The notes beneath the pieces were generated by a model that worked only from the letters and a program-made list of their open reading frames with translations, was not told the origin of the DNA and searched no databases. Source: Metridium senile (Eukaryota; Cnidaria; Anthozoa; Actiniaria; Metridiidae). From it: DNA of 64,000 nucleotides. Below are positions 13,901 through 20,725 of the stretch, in pieces. The stretch is taken from assembly GCA_949775045.1 (NCBI GenBank), contig OX459108.1:15839763-15903762 (forward strand), read 5' to 3'. A program made the position numbers and the translations under genes. Numbering within the stretch: the first letter of the stretch is position 1; the number at the start of each line of letters is the position of its first letter.

Positions 13901-15002
13901 TTATACCAATTATTAGCATATACTACACCATTACGTTATTTGAGGTATATTGCTCACTACTATTGATTATTAAATGGAAACTAGCGAGTAAACTATTCTA
14001 TTATTGATTATTAGTAACTATTATTGATTAATCCATTACGCTATTTGACTATTTTGAAGTGTTCAACTTTCTTTTAAAAAATCGTATCTATGGCAACGTA
14101 TATCTGAAGAAATAAACCTTTCTCACGAAGCAACTAAACGTATGCAAATGCCTAACAAGCCTCGCTCTGATTCATTGAGATTTTGTTTTATTAAGTCAAA
14201 GTGAGACCTGCATGTTATTGGATGGTTGGTGTGATAGATTCTAGGAAAATCCCTTGTTCGTGTGTTTTTAGAATGTTGATTTATTAAGTACGTCCTTCTT
14301 TTCTCATGCTTATAGGTTGGTTTGGCGTTAATAGCAACATGCATCGTCCTCAAGATCTATTTCATCAATCCAGTGATCACTGAAATGCCCAACTGGGTAA
14401 GAATAGTCATTCTCAAATGGTTAGCCAGGTTTGTCCGTATCAAAGTACCATCAGCGATCATTGATATCAAGAAAGAGTTTAAAGAAACAGGGCGGGAGGT
14501 TAACGAGGAGATGCGACGAGAGCACGAAACACTATCCCGTATCCAAGAAGAAAGTGAAGTAATGACCGCTGGACCTATCAAACCTCCAAGAATGGACCGT
14601 AAAAGGTCCTTCATCCCAGGAGAAATGCCTGTTTACCAACAGTTAGATGTCACTGACTTCCATAGATTGCTGGCTCAAGAACGAAGACCTTCAGTCTGGT
14701 CGAACCAGTCTCATGAACGACCGGCTAGAACGCGGCCATGCTCTACGATCCCGGATGTTGATGCATTGCTAGGCAACGACAAGACGTCATTTATTCCCAT
14801 GATGTTTTGCAGGCAGGAAAACATAGCTAATAACGTTCGCAGATTGGTTAAAATAGCTCGTTCTAAGGAAGAAGAGGATATTAAGAGAGAGGAATGGAAA
14901 GTAGTAGCCGAGGTTATTGATAAATTCCTGCTCTGGGTTTTCATGGCAGCGATAGTGACGTCAATCCTGCTGATTTTCGTACAAACACCACGTCCGTCAT
15001 AG
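4905..15002 (+). CDS. Nicotinic acetylcholine receptor alpha-type subunit (8 exons)
   Basis: Coding exons: 4905-4974, 5550-5686, 7534-7578, 11581-11690, 12239-12383, 13003-13258, 13772-13944 and 14316-15002, all with GT..AG junctions and one frame (540 aa). A signal peptide covers residues 1 to about 20. The ligand-binding domain has W81 (loop D), YN at 119-120 (loop A), Cys-loop C157-C171 with FPF, W178 (loop B) and the vicinal pair C221-C222 with Y219 and Y226 (loop C), which marks an alpha-type, agonist-binding subunit. M1 has P249. M2 has GE at 268-269, leucine 9' (L279) and E290 at 20', as expected of a cation channel. A long cytoplasmic loop, an MA helix and M4 follow. Loop C and M2 resemble the alpha-7 group. 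It probably forms an acetylcholine-gated cation channel in the plasma membrane, as a homo- or hetero-pentamer. Introns carry many mobile elements but every exon is intact. Confidence 0.95.
5205..5240 (+). repeat. (GAATT)n microsatellite after AATAAA-rich tail
   Basis: Five to six GAATT units follow an AT-rich segment with AATAAA, in nAChR intron 1. A similar arrangement occurs at 57,855-57,890. This resembles the simple-repeat tail of a non-LTR retroposon, but no body was recognised. Confidence 0.5.
5262..5445 (+). repeat. Degenerate tandem repeat in nAChR intron 1
   Basis: Three imperfect copies of a roughly 75-bp unit contain CCACTACACTCAGTATT and TTCTTAGAGGCTCGCT. A 77-codon ORF across it is a repeat artefact. 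Confidence 0.55.
6416..6624. repeat. Complete GTGAGGA..TCCTCAC MITE, 209 bp
   Basis: The left terminus GTGAGGACACTCGAACCGTG and the right terminus CACGGTTTGAGTATCCTCAC are inverted copies (about 27 bp with few mismatches). It lies in nAChR intron 2. Related pieces are at 1,663-1,829 and 3,735-3,885. There is no internal ORF, so it is non-autonomous. Confidence 0.75.
7342..7441. repeat. Near-perfect 100-bp hairpin in nAChR intron 2
   Basis: TGTAGAAAATAAGGCGTTTA at the left is mirrored by TAAACGCCTTATTTTCTACA at the right, with about 41-bp stems and a 16-bp loop. Direct copies of ACATAATTTCTATTGT lie on both sides (7,306-7,321 and 7,439-7,454), which may be an older duplication around the insertion. 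It ends 92 bp before exon 3. Confidence 0.7.
7590..7690 (+). repeat. Conserved dispersed block (CTCTGAAGCTTGCAAAGGAT)
   Basis: A block of about 90 bp containing CACACTCTGAAGCTTGC and AAAGGATGTCGG is repeated at 9,465-9,555, at about 30,885-30,955 and, inverted, at 31,085-31,175. Each copy lies close to a GCGTCGGTG-type minisatellite. It begins 12 bp after exon 3 of the receptor gene. The biological identity is unknown; it is probably part of a mobile element. Confidence 0.65.
7691..7935 (+). repeat. Minisatellite element, two 95-bp units
   Basis: A flank reading TACTCCGATGAAGGGCTAAAG (7,691 on) is followed by two units of the same 95-bp repeat found at 2.47 kb. They end CTCGCTAGTTTCGATTTA. 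It lies in nAChR intron 3. Confidence 0.8.
8028..8084. repeat. Perfect 23-bp-stem hairpin
   Basis: AATCACCAATTATGTTCATA at the left pairs exactly with TATGAACATAATTGGTGATT at the right around an 11-bp loop containing CTGCAG. It lies in nAChR intron 3. Weaker flanking complementarity (ATTTATTTCAAAAAA / TTTTTTGAAATATG) suggests it is the core of a larger foldback. Confidence 0.7.
8280..8613. repeat. TIR element packed with GCGAGTTAAG repeats
   Basis: The ends TAGGCCTAGTCTAGGACC and GGTCCCAGACTAGGCCT are inverted copies. The interior holds many tandem copies of GGCGAGTTAA in two clusters (8,300-8,410 and 8,520-8,600). No ORF is present. Confidence 0.65.
8638..9062 (+). repeat. Tandem repeat, about 85 bp period, five units
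   Basis: Each unit contains AATATGGTGACC..AATAACTATTG..GGACTGACTAGCC followed by TCTCATACATGTACA. Units diverge slightly in length and sequence. It lies in nAChR intron 3. Confidence 0.75.
9345..9715 (+). repeat. GTGTCGGTGC minisatellite remnant plus conserved block
   Basis: Three copies of AACTAGTGTGGACTGTGTCG (one degenerate) flank a copy of the CTCTGAAGCTTGCAAAGGAT block. This is a diverged member of the GCGTCGGTG superfamily that forms a long array at 29.3-29.9 kb. Confidence 0.6.
9776..11552. mobile_element. 1.8-kb foldback DNA transposon (Harbinger-like) in nAChR intron 3
   Basis: The termini are AGCTACGGTAAT and ATTACCGTAGCT, flanked by a direct TAA on each side (9,773-9,775 and 11,553-11,555). 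A 3-bp TAA/TTA duplication is typical of PIF/Harbinger elements. The arms (about 9,776-10,420 and 10,640-11,552) are diverged inverted copies of each other over more than 600 bp. The right arm carries an extra nested foldback. I found no transposase frame, so the copy is non-autonomous. Its right end lies 28 bp before exon 4. Confidence 0.75.
11216..11459. repeat. Nested foldback inside the Harbinger-like element
   Basis: CCAACTTGTCTCGCGTCAAA recurs inverted at the other end (TTTGACGCGAGACAAGTTGG), giving about 38-bp perfect terminal repeats. Only the right arm of the host element has it, so it probably arrived later. Short ORFs here are repeat artefacts. Confidence 0.65.
11735..12059. repeat. 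Degraded element ending CCCCTTCAGGACCCTC in nAChR intron 4
   Basis: The 3' terminus at 12,044-12,059 equals the terminus of the complete element at 46,134-46,515. The interior has GGGATCCGAATCCAGCCCGA tandem motifs (11,795-11,855). No matching left terminus was found, so the copy is truncated or highly diverged. Confidence 0.45.
12640..12960 (+). repeat. Tandem repeat in nAChR intron 5
   Basis: Four irregular units contain TTACTGGGTAATTCAAAT, GGATTTACAAACCCACCATC and TGTATGAGCGCGCAAA, with a period of about 80-90 bp. A degenerate fifth copy begins at about 12,440. Confidence 0.7.
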
Positions 15003-15860
15003 CAACGGAATTGACCGCTGACGTCAACAGCATCAACGTCTATTGCGTGACAACGTCCGTCACATGGACAAGGAATCACATGGCAATATATCACGTGACA
15101 CCGTATATCACGTGACTGTTAACTTGTATCACGTGATAAGGTATATCATGTAACATCCTGTATCACTTAACTGATAATTTGTATCACGTGATAATGTTTA
15201 TCGTGTGACATCACGTGATAATAGATTTCTTGTGACATAATCGCAAGAGTTATTTGAGACAAAATGTAGACTCGGGTGAACGTGTTCTGACTGAATCTGC
15301 AACGTTTTAAGGCAATTATCATTATAGCCAATCAAAACCCAGAAAGAAAAATAATTTGAAAGACTCTGCCGTTATTGCACGTATGGATGATGATCGCCAT
15401 ATATGGTAACATTAATGAGTATTTGCTATCGCTATTTTATAACTTGATTAAGCTGTAACACATGCAACTTTACAGAACGTGACACGTCGACAATCACATG
15501 ACACACCTTGGTTGCCGATTTAAGAGACATTGCGAATGTTGCTATTGTTTAATAATTGTATATAAATTGATACATTGTTGCAATTAGGCGTAAATCCTGG
15601 TTATTTCCCACGTGACATCCCATTCTATTTTATGCTAACGTGTACATTATTTATTGCTGTATTATATAATTTTGGTGACGAACGGCTATAAATGAAATAT
15701 ATTGTTTCATTTGTACTTAATTAATATTTTAATTAAAGTATGCAGTTCAGCTGATTTTGCCAATAACATTAAAGTTATTGTTCTTAAAGTTATTTTATAT
15801 TAAAAAACGGGGGGAAATCAACTGGTCAAATACATCAAATAAATCACACTTATATACTGA
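15003..15860 (+). other. Probable 3' UTR of the nAChR gene
   Basis: No further ORF follows the stop. ATTAAA-type signals lie at about 15,732 and 15,771, and an AATAAA at about 15,837, so the transcript probably ends near 15.75-15.86 kb. That is about 150 bp from the convergent gene on the other strand. The poly(A) site is inferred. Confidence 0.4.
15089..15240 (+). repeat. Cluster of ATCACGTGA palindromes in the nAChR 3' region
   Basis: Five exact ATCACGTGA motifs plus several one-base variants occur within 150 bp, at uneven spacing. CACGTG is the E-box core bound by bHLH factors in general, but a simple degenerate repeat explains the cluster equally well. Confidence 0.6.
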
Positions 15861-16013
15861 TAATGGCTTATGATATGCTGAAATTGTGAAAAAAAACTGT
15901 TTTAGAAAGCAATAATATCTGCTGTTGAGATTTTCTGCGAGTTTAAAGGGGTTCCCTGAGTTTTGGGGTTTCCCCTTAGTATATGGGGTTTTCCCTGATT
16001 TTTTTGTGTGATA

Positions 16014-16023
16014 TTTATTTATT
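16014..16023 (-). terminator. Poly(A) signals of the 925-aa gene
   Basis: Two overlapping AATAAA hexamers (reverse strand) lie 9-18 nt past the stop codon, and a third overlaps the stop itself. This implies a very short 3' UTR, or a real end further downstream. Function is inferred from sequence only. Confidence 0.4.
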
Positions 16024-16031
16024 TCATTATT

Positions 16032-18809
16032 TTATTTTGTTTCTTCTATAGAAGAACTTCTAAGATATCTGCAGTCTGTGACATTGTTGACACTATTAAG
16101 TACACCTTCTACTTCTTCGCTATTCTTTCTCACGTATCTCTTCCATTTCCTGGACGTACTGGACAAGTCATGGACTTTGATCCCTGGCTGGCTTTTATCT
16201 GGGTCGTTACGGCCAATAGTCTGGACACGACGGGTTCGTACTGGTACCTTTGAATCACCAAAGTGGTACGATGACAGTTTAACCATTCTCTTGGCCGATT
16301 CCTGGATTTCAACTCGCTTTAGGTATGCCTGTCTGAGCACCGATTCCTCAGCAGCTGATAAATCTATGGTAGATACTGCTGAGACACTACTTACTGGCCG
16401 TGACAGTCGACCATCATTATGCTGCTGGCGTTCAGTGATTCTTCTCGGTGATAAAATATTGACGAATGACGGTGATTCTTCGTTATATTTCTCTTCCTTC
16501 TGATTTGTAAAGGCATCCTCTGAATTATTGGATGAATCTTTAGGTACTGAGATGAATGGTAAGCTTTTAGACGAACCTTCCTGGAAAATACTCTCTAAAG
16601 AACTTGATGTTGCTGCTGCAATCACAGTGGGCGTTGCTGTCGGTGCAAAGTTTTCTAATGGAAAGGCCATAGTATGTACACCTGCAATGCTGTTTGATCT
16701 GTTTCGTACTCTGCCGACATTGCATGGAGTGCTTAACGACGCATACAGCTTAGTCTTTCTTGGTATTTGGTTGCAAGAATTCTTCAATAAAACCTCTTCA
16801 TTAACATCAGGGTGATCTTCTAAAACTTTACCAAGGAACGAATGATCACTACTTCTAATTGCTTCATTTGTGTTAATACAAGTGTCGTTGGATGATTTAG
16901 TTCTAGAAACAGCACGATGTGAGTTGATGGATGGGCAGTGTTCTCGGTGTGATGTTGGCTCACTCGTTGTTCTTGAGACAGGACGATGTACCGATATTAC
17001 AGCTTCTTTCAATGGAATCGGGTGCGGTTTAATGTTTTCGAAAGTATCATTGTATGATTTGCTTCGTTGTACCTCAGGATGCGAGGAATTTGTAACTTGC
17101 TCTTTGCTAGAAGTCATCACAGTTTTATTATTTAATGATTTGCTTCGTTGTACCTCAGGATGCGAGAAATTTTGCTCTTTCCTAGAAGTCATCACAGTTT
17201 TATTATTGATAACGCTGCTGCCAATATCTAATGATCTTCTTCTTGCAACAGGTGTCTTTCCGCGCTGTGATACAACTGGGGGTCGAGCAAGATTTTGTTG
17301 CGAAGAAGAACCGATTGGAGTCTTGCTTTTTTCTTCTGTAGTTCTAGTTTTATCATAACTGTCGTTGTTGCTTACAGATCTCGTGACGGGTGGATTTGAG
17401 TAACTGCCTCGTCGTTTTGCAAGTGAAGGGTTAATGAATGATGACGATGTTTTCGTCAAGCTTTTACTGGTATCTCCACTGTTCGTTTTTTGGTTTCGTG
17501 AAACAGTAATGGAAAGACTTCTGGATCTTTTTCGGAATTTTGTAGGTTTCTTAGTGCATTTCGATGGCGGTTGAGGCAAGAATGGTGCTGCTGTGTCTTC
17601 TTTTACTGGTTTTATACCTGATTCAGGTTTTGTAATGTACGGATCTAAAGTGTCAATATCTCGAAGAATTTCGTTGATGGATAGTTCATCCTTGTTTCTG
17701 TCTTTATCTGACTCGCAATGTGTTTCATCATCTCCACTTTCCTCGTCGATAAAAACATCTTGTTGATCATTCAAGAGCTCTTCAAGGTCCACTTCACTAT
17801 GCTCATAATCGTTGCTTTCTGTCAAACTGTTACTCCTCGAGCTCAAACTAACACAGTCTAAGTTAGGAAGTTCACATTGCTCAGCGATCATTGAAGAAGA
17901 ATCACTGTTGTCATCAGGAATGCTCTCTGTGCTATTGATTTCAAAACAGGGCTCTCCGTATTGTGGTGGGTCTGGCTCATCTTTGATGTAGAGATTGTCC
18001 ATATCGATATCATCATCAATAAAGAATTCTTCCTCCTCCTCTTCTTCTGCTATATCACTGTATCTCTCCTGCTTGTCACCACATAGTTCCTTAGTTCTAC
18101 ATAGGTTCTGAAAATCTACCAAGGAACGTGCTGGTACTGACATTCTTCTCTTGAATTGATTACCTGGTGGTGCAGCTCCATTACCAGTTGCTTGTCGTGA
18201 CAAGTTAAGTAAGGATTCAGCCGGCATTAGCTTGCTAGCGATACCTGAACCAAGGTGCACGGAATGTCGTCGTTGTGATAGATATTTTTTAACATCAACA
18301 TCCTCTTTACTTTTAACTTTATCCTCAAGCTCAACAGGTATGCTTACTCGTACAACCTGTCCTGGTGTACATGAAAAGTTGTTTGATATAGATGCATTTT
18401 TCATGGACGAAATAGTTCTTACAACTCCTGAGGCGCTGATCAAAGCTGGTCTTGCTTCTTGTTTCTTTGCACGACTTGATGTGTTGTTCTGTTTGCAGTG
18501 TCTTGGTTCTTCTTGGTTATTGTTAATGTCAATGTTGTCTTTCTTGTTTGTTGAAACAACGACATCGAGGTACCTTGAGTGCTGCAATCTCTGATCTTCG
18601 ATGTGAGGAGCAGACTTGTAGAAACTTCTTGAATACTTCTCTTTCCTGATCTCGCTCAATTCCTTTTGTACTAAAGTCTGCTCCGACTCGAAGAACTTGA
18701 TCTTTCTGTCCAGTAATTTCTGCTCGGCAGTGTTTCGTTTCTCTGCTTTTTCCAGGGAGGACTTTGGAAGAATAAGGCGAAAGGTTTTCAAATTGGAGGT
18801 GGAAAACAT
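16032..18809 (-). CDS. Uncharacterised 925-aa disordered protein, N-terminal coiled coil
   Basis: This is one uninterrupted ORF. An in-frame TAA lies 9 nt upstream of the ATG, which supports that start. Residues about 16-58 are a charged heptad-like region (EKAEKRNTAEQKLL onward) likely to form a coiled coil. An acidic run (AEEEEEEEFF) is followed by DDDIDMDN and then by IKDEPD, which fits the SUMO-acceptor pattern. The rest is Ser/Asn/Lys-rich with RS and KRRS patches. A NNKTVMTS..SHPEVQRSKS unit is tandemly duplicated in the middle. A second amphipathic stretch lies near the C-terminus (SVLRQAYLKRVEIQESAKR). No enzymatic domain is visible. The N-terminal pattern is faintly like the vertebrate CCDC190 family, a weak guess. 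It is tail-to-tail with the nAChR gene. The lack of introns contrasts with its neighbours and may mean one large exon or a retroposed origin. Confidence 0.8.
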   Translation of the reverse strand: MFSTSNLKTFRLILPKSSLEKAEKRNTAEQKLLDRKIKFFESEQTLVQKELSEIRKEKYSRSFYKSAPHIEDQRLQHSRYLDVVVSTNKKDNIDINNNQEEPRHCKQNNTSSRAKKQEARPALISASGVVRTISSMKNASISNNFSCTPGQVVRVSIPVELEDKVKSKEDVDVKKYLSQRRHSVHLGSGIASKLMPAESLLNLSRQATGNGAAPPGNQFKRRMSVPARSLVDFQNLCRTKELCGDKQERYSDIAEEEEEEEFFIDDDIDMDNLYIKDEPDPPQYGEPCFEINSTESIPDDNSDSSSMIAEQCELPNLDCVSLSSRSNSLTESNDYEHSEVDLEELLNDQQDVFIDEESGDDETHCESDKDRNKDELSINEILRDIDTLDPYITKPESGIKPVKEDTAAPFLPQPPSKCTKKPTKFRKRSRSLSITVSRNQKTNSGDTSKSLTKTSSSFINPSLAKRRGSYSNPPVTRSVSNNDSYDKTRTTEEKSKTPIGSSSQQNLARPPVVSQRGKTPVARRRSLDIGSSVINNKTVMTSRKEQNFSHPEVQRSKSLNNKTVMTSSKEQVTNSSHPEVQRSKSYNDTFENIKPHPIPLKEAVISVHRPVSRTTSEPTSHREHCPSINSHRAVSRTKSSNDTCINTNEAIRSSDHSFLGKVLEDHPDVNEEVLLKNSCNQIPRKTKLYASLSTPCNVGRVRNRSNSIAGVHTMAFPLENFAPTATPTVIAAATSSSLESIFQEGSSKSLPFISVPKDSSNNSEDAFTNQKEEKYNEESPSFVNILSPRRITERQQHNDGRLSRPVSSVSAVSTIDLSAAEESVLRQAYLKRVEIQESAKRMVKLSSYHFGDSKVPVRTRRVQTIGRNDPDKSQPGIKVHDLSSTSRKWKRYVRKNSEEVEGVLNSVNNVTDCRYLRSSSIEETK

Positions 18810-18939
18810 GATTGTTTATTTAGCATAGTTTGTCAGTTTTCAATGTACTGTGTACGTGGATTAAGCATATTATGACTTTAATCAGATAAGCTTATATCAA
18901 GTTATTAGACCGGCCATTATTATTTCCCTTGAGTAGATG

Positions 18940-19075
18940 CTAACAATAGGCCAGTAGTATTAGTAGCATTAGTACCCCATGCAACACAATGGCTGCAGTG
19001 TATTAAGCTACTACAATAGGCCAGTGTTGGTGGTTCTTCATGCAACACAATGACTGCAGTATATTAAAGTCTGTA
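18940..19075 (+). repeat. Two-copy tandem repeat, about 70 bp
   Basis: CAATAGGCCAGT..CATGCAACACAATG.CTGCAGT.TATTAA occurs twice in a row. The rest of 18,810-19,980 has no supported gene; it should include the promoter of the 925-aa gene just above 18,809. Confidence 0.55.
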
Positions 19076-19980
19076 CATACTAGTACAAAGAAGCCGATGA
19101 ACTCTAAATGAATACCACTAGCTGAGAGTACACCAAACCTCTTCCTGGACAATACATCGGTAGCCAGTAAATCAGGTCGTGGTTATAGTTGGTGAAGTAT
19201 TGATTTCGTAAAGAAGCGGTCCGTTCGTGTTTATCGCTTACACCAGTTAATATAGCACGTGAAGTGTTATTAATTACATGTATAGCATACAAGACTAATC
19301 AGCTGGAAAATAGAATGTGTAATTAAGAAATAATCTGATTGTTTTCGCCAAAACAGCATCTCAGTTTTATTACTGGCTGTACTAGATATCCCTGTCTGAT
19401 AGAAACCCGGAGGACTGGATACTAGTTCCCGTTGAAAACCAGTAAGCAGTAAAACCAATGTTAAGTCACTGACCATGTTGGCATCACCATGGTAACAGCC
19501 TTAAGGCCTGATAGAAATAAGTACAAATACGTTTAAATATAAAGAGGAGGATTGGAAAAATGAATGTATATGCATGGGATATACAATGACAAGTCGAAGA
19601 TCTTATACGGATTGGATGCCGCATAGTTCTTTTATATTTTACTAAAGATAATAGATTTTTCAAGATAAGAAGTAAATCTGTCAGTGAAAACTTAAATTAA
19701 AACTTATGCAAATCAGGATGAATCTGCATGGGATATACAACCTTCACTTGCCAATAGAATTATTCATGAGTTTTATTTGTAAAGAAAAGGCCGTGAACAT
19801 TGAAATGGACGGACGTTATTTAGTATTACAATGTGATCCACAAACAATATTTATAAAACAATTTTAGGTAAGGTATAAGATAATTTGACTGCAAGCTCGC
19901 ATCCAGGATAGTTGACATTCACGTGGTGTGAGTTCAGTTTCAGTGTGGTTCAATGAAGTACATTCATTTGATTAAACACT

Positions 19981-20134
19981 AGCCGCAGGAAACCCCTTTG
20001 GGATTCCTTTGAATAAGGGCCGGGGAAGAATGGGCCCCATTCAAGAATAGAAGGGGTTTTTCGTTCTTCTCCAGTCTTTCTCGTTCGTTTTTATTCCATA
20101 GGAAGCCCAAAAGTGTTCCCTGCGGAGGAGGCTT
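19981..20134. repeat. Foldback element AGCCGCAGG..CCTGCGG
   Basis: AGCCGCAGGAAACCCCTTTG at the left and CAAAAGTGTTCCCTGCGG at the right are imperfect inverted copies over about 35 bp. It is probably a diverged MITE in the 3' flank of the GPCR gene. Confidence 0.5.
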
Positions 20135-20532
20135 ATCGAACACAGCAATAAGTAGTTAAAAACATTGACACATATTTTCCAGTTTATTTTCGAATGATCA
20201 ACACCGCTATGTACATATTTTCAATACGGAAACAACACATATCCTGACTAGCATAGAGATAAAATATGGCTGCTGTAGATTTTACCCAGCAGTGCTTTGC
20301 GCGCTTTCATGAAATACTTTGCGTCATGATATTTATGGATGTAAGCAATAATTACATGTAGATAACGACGTAAAATATCAGATGACAAGACATTTGTGAA
20401 TAAAGCATACAGTGTACTATTTAGTTTGTCAAGAAAGTGTTCATATCATAAACGTTTGTTCTCCCTGTAGTTTTAATCTATTTAAATATATGATCTTTTA
20501 GGATTTTAGTCATCGAATTTCATTATATTCTA

Positions 20533-20722
20533 GCGGGCTTCCTGTGTTAGCACCTTTCGATGTTTTATCGGGCTTCCTGTGTTAGCACTTTTCGATGTTT
20601 TACCGGGCTTCCTGTGTTAGCACCTTTCGATGTTTTACCGGGCTTCCTGTGTTAGCACTTTTCGATGTTTTACCGGGCTACCTGTGTTAGCCCTATCGAT
20701 GTTGTATGGTATCCCTGTGTTG
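20533..20722. repeat. 36-bp minisatellite ending beside the GPCR stop codon
   Basis: Five units of GGGCTTCCTGTGTTAGCACC..TTTCGATGTTTTAC run to within 4 bp of the GPCR stop codon, so they would be the start of its 3' UTR. The reverse strand reads AACACAGGAAGCCC, a motif also at 46.2 and 56.78 kb. Confidence 0.75.
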
Positions 20723-20725
20723 TGA

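Noticed and set aside
14357..15094. Minus-strand ORFs of 85 and 127 codons
   Set aside because: Shadows of the last nAChR exon, whose plus-strand frame encodes conserved M3-M4 sequence.
16078..18594. Plus-strand ORFs of 95-162 codons across 16-18.6 kb
   Set aside because: Antisense shadows of the 925-codon minus-strand frame.
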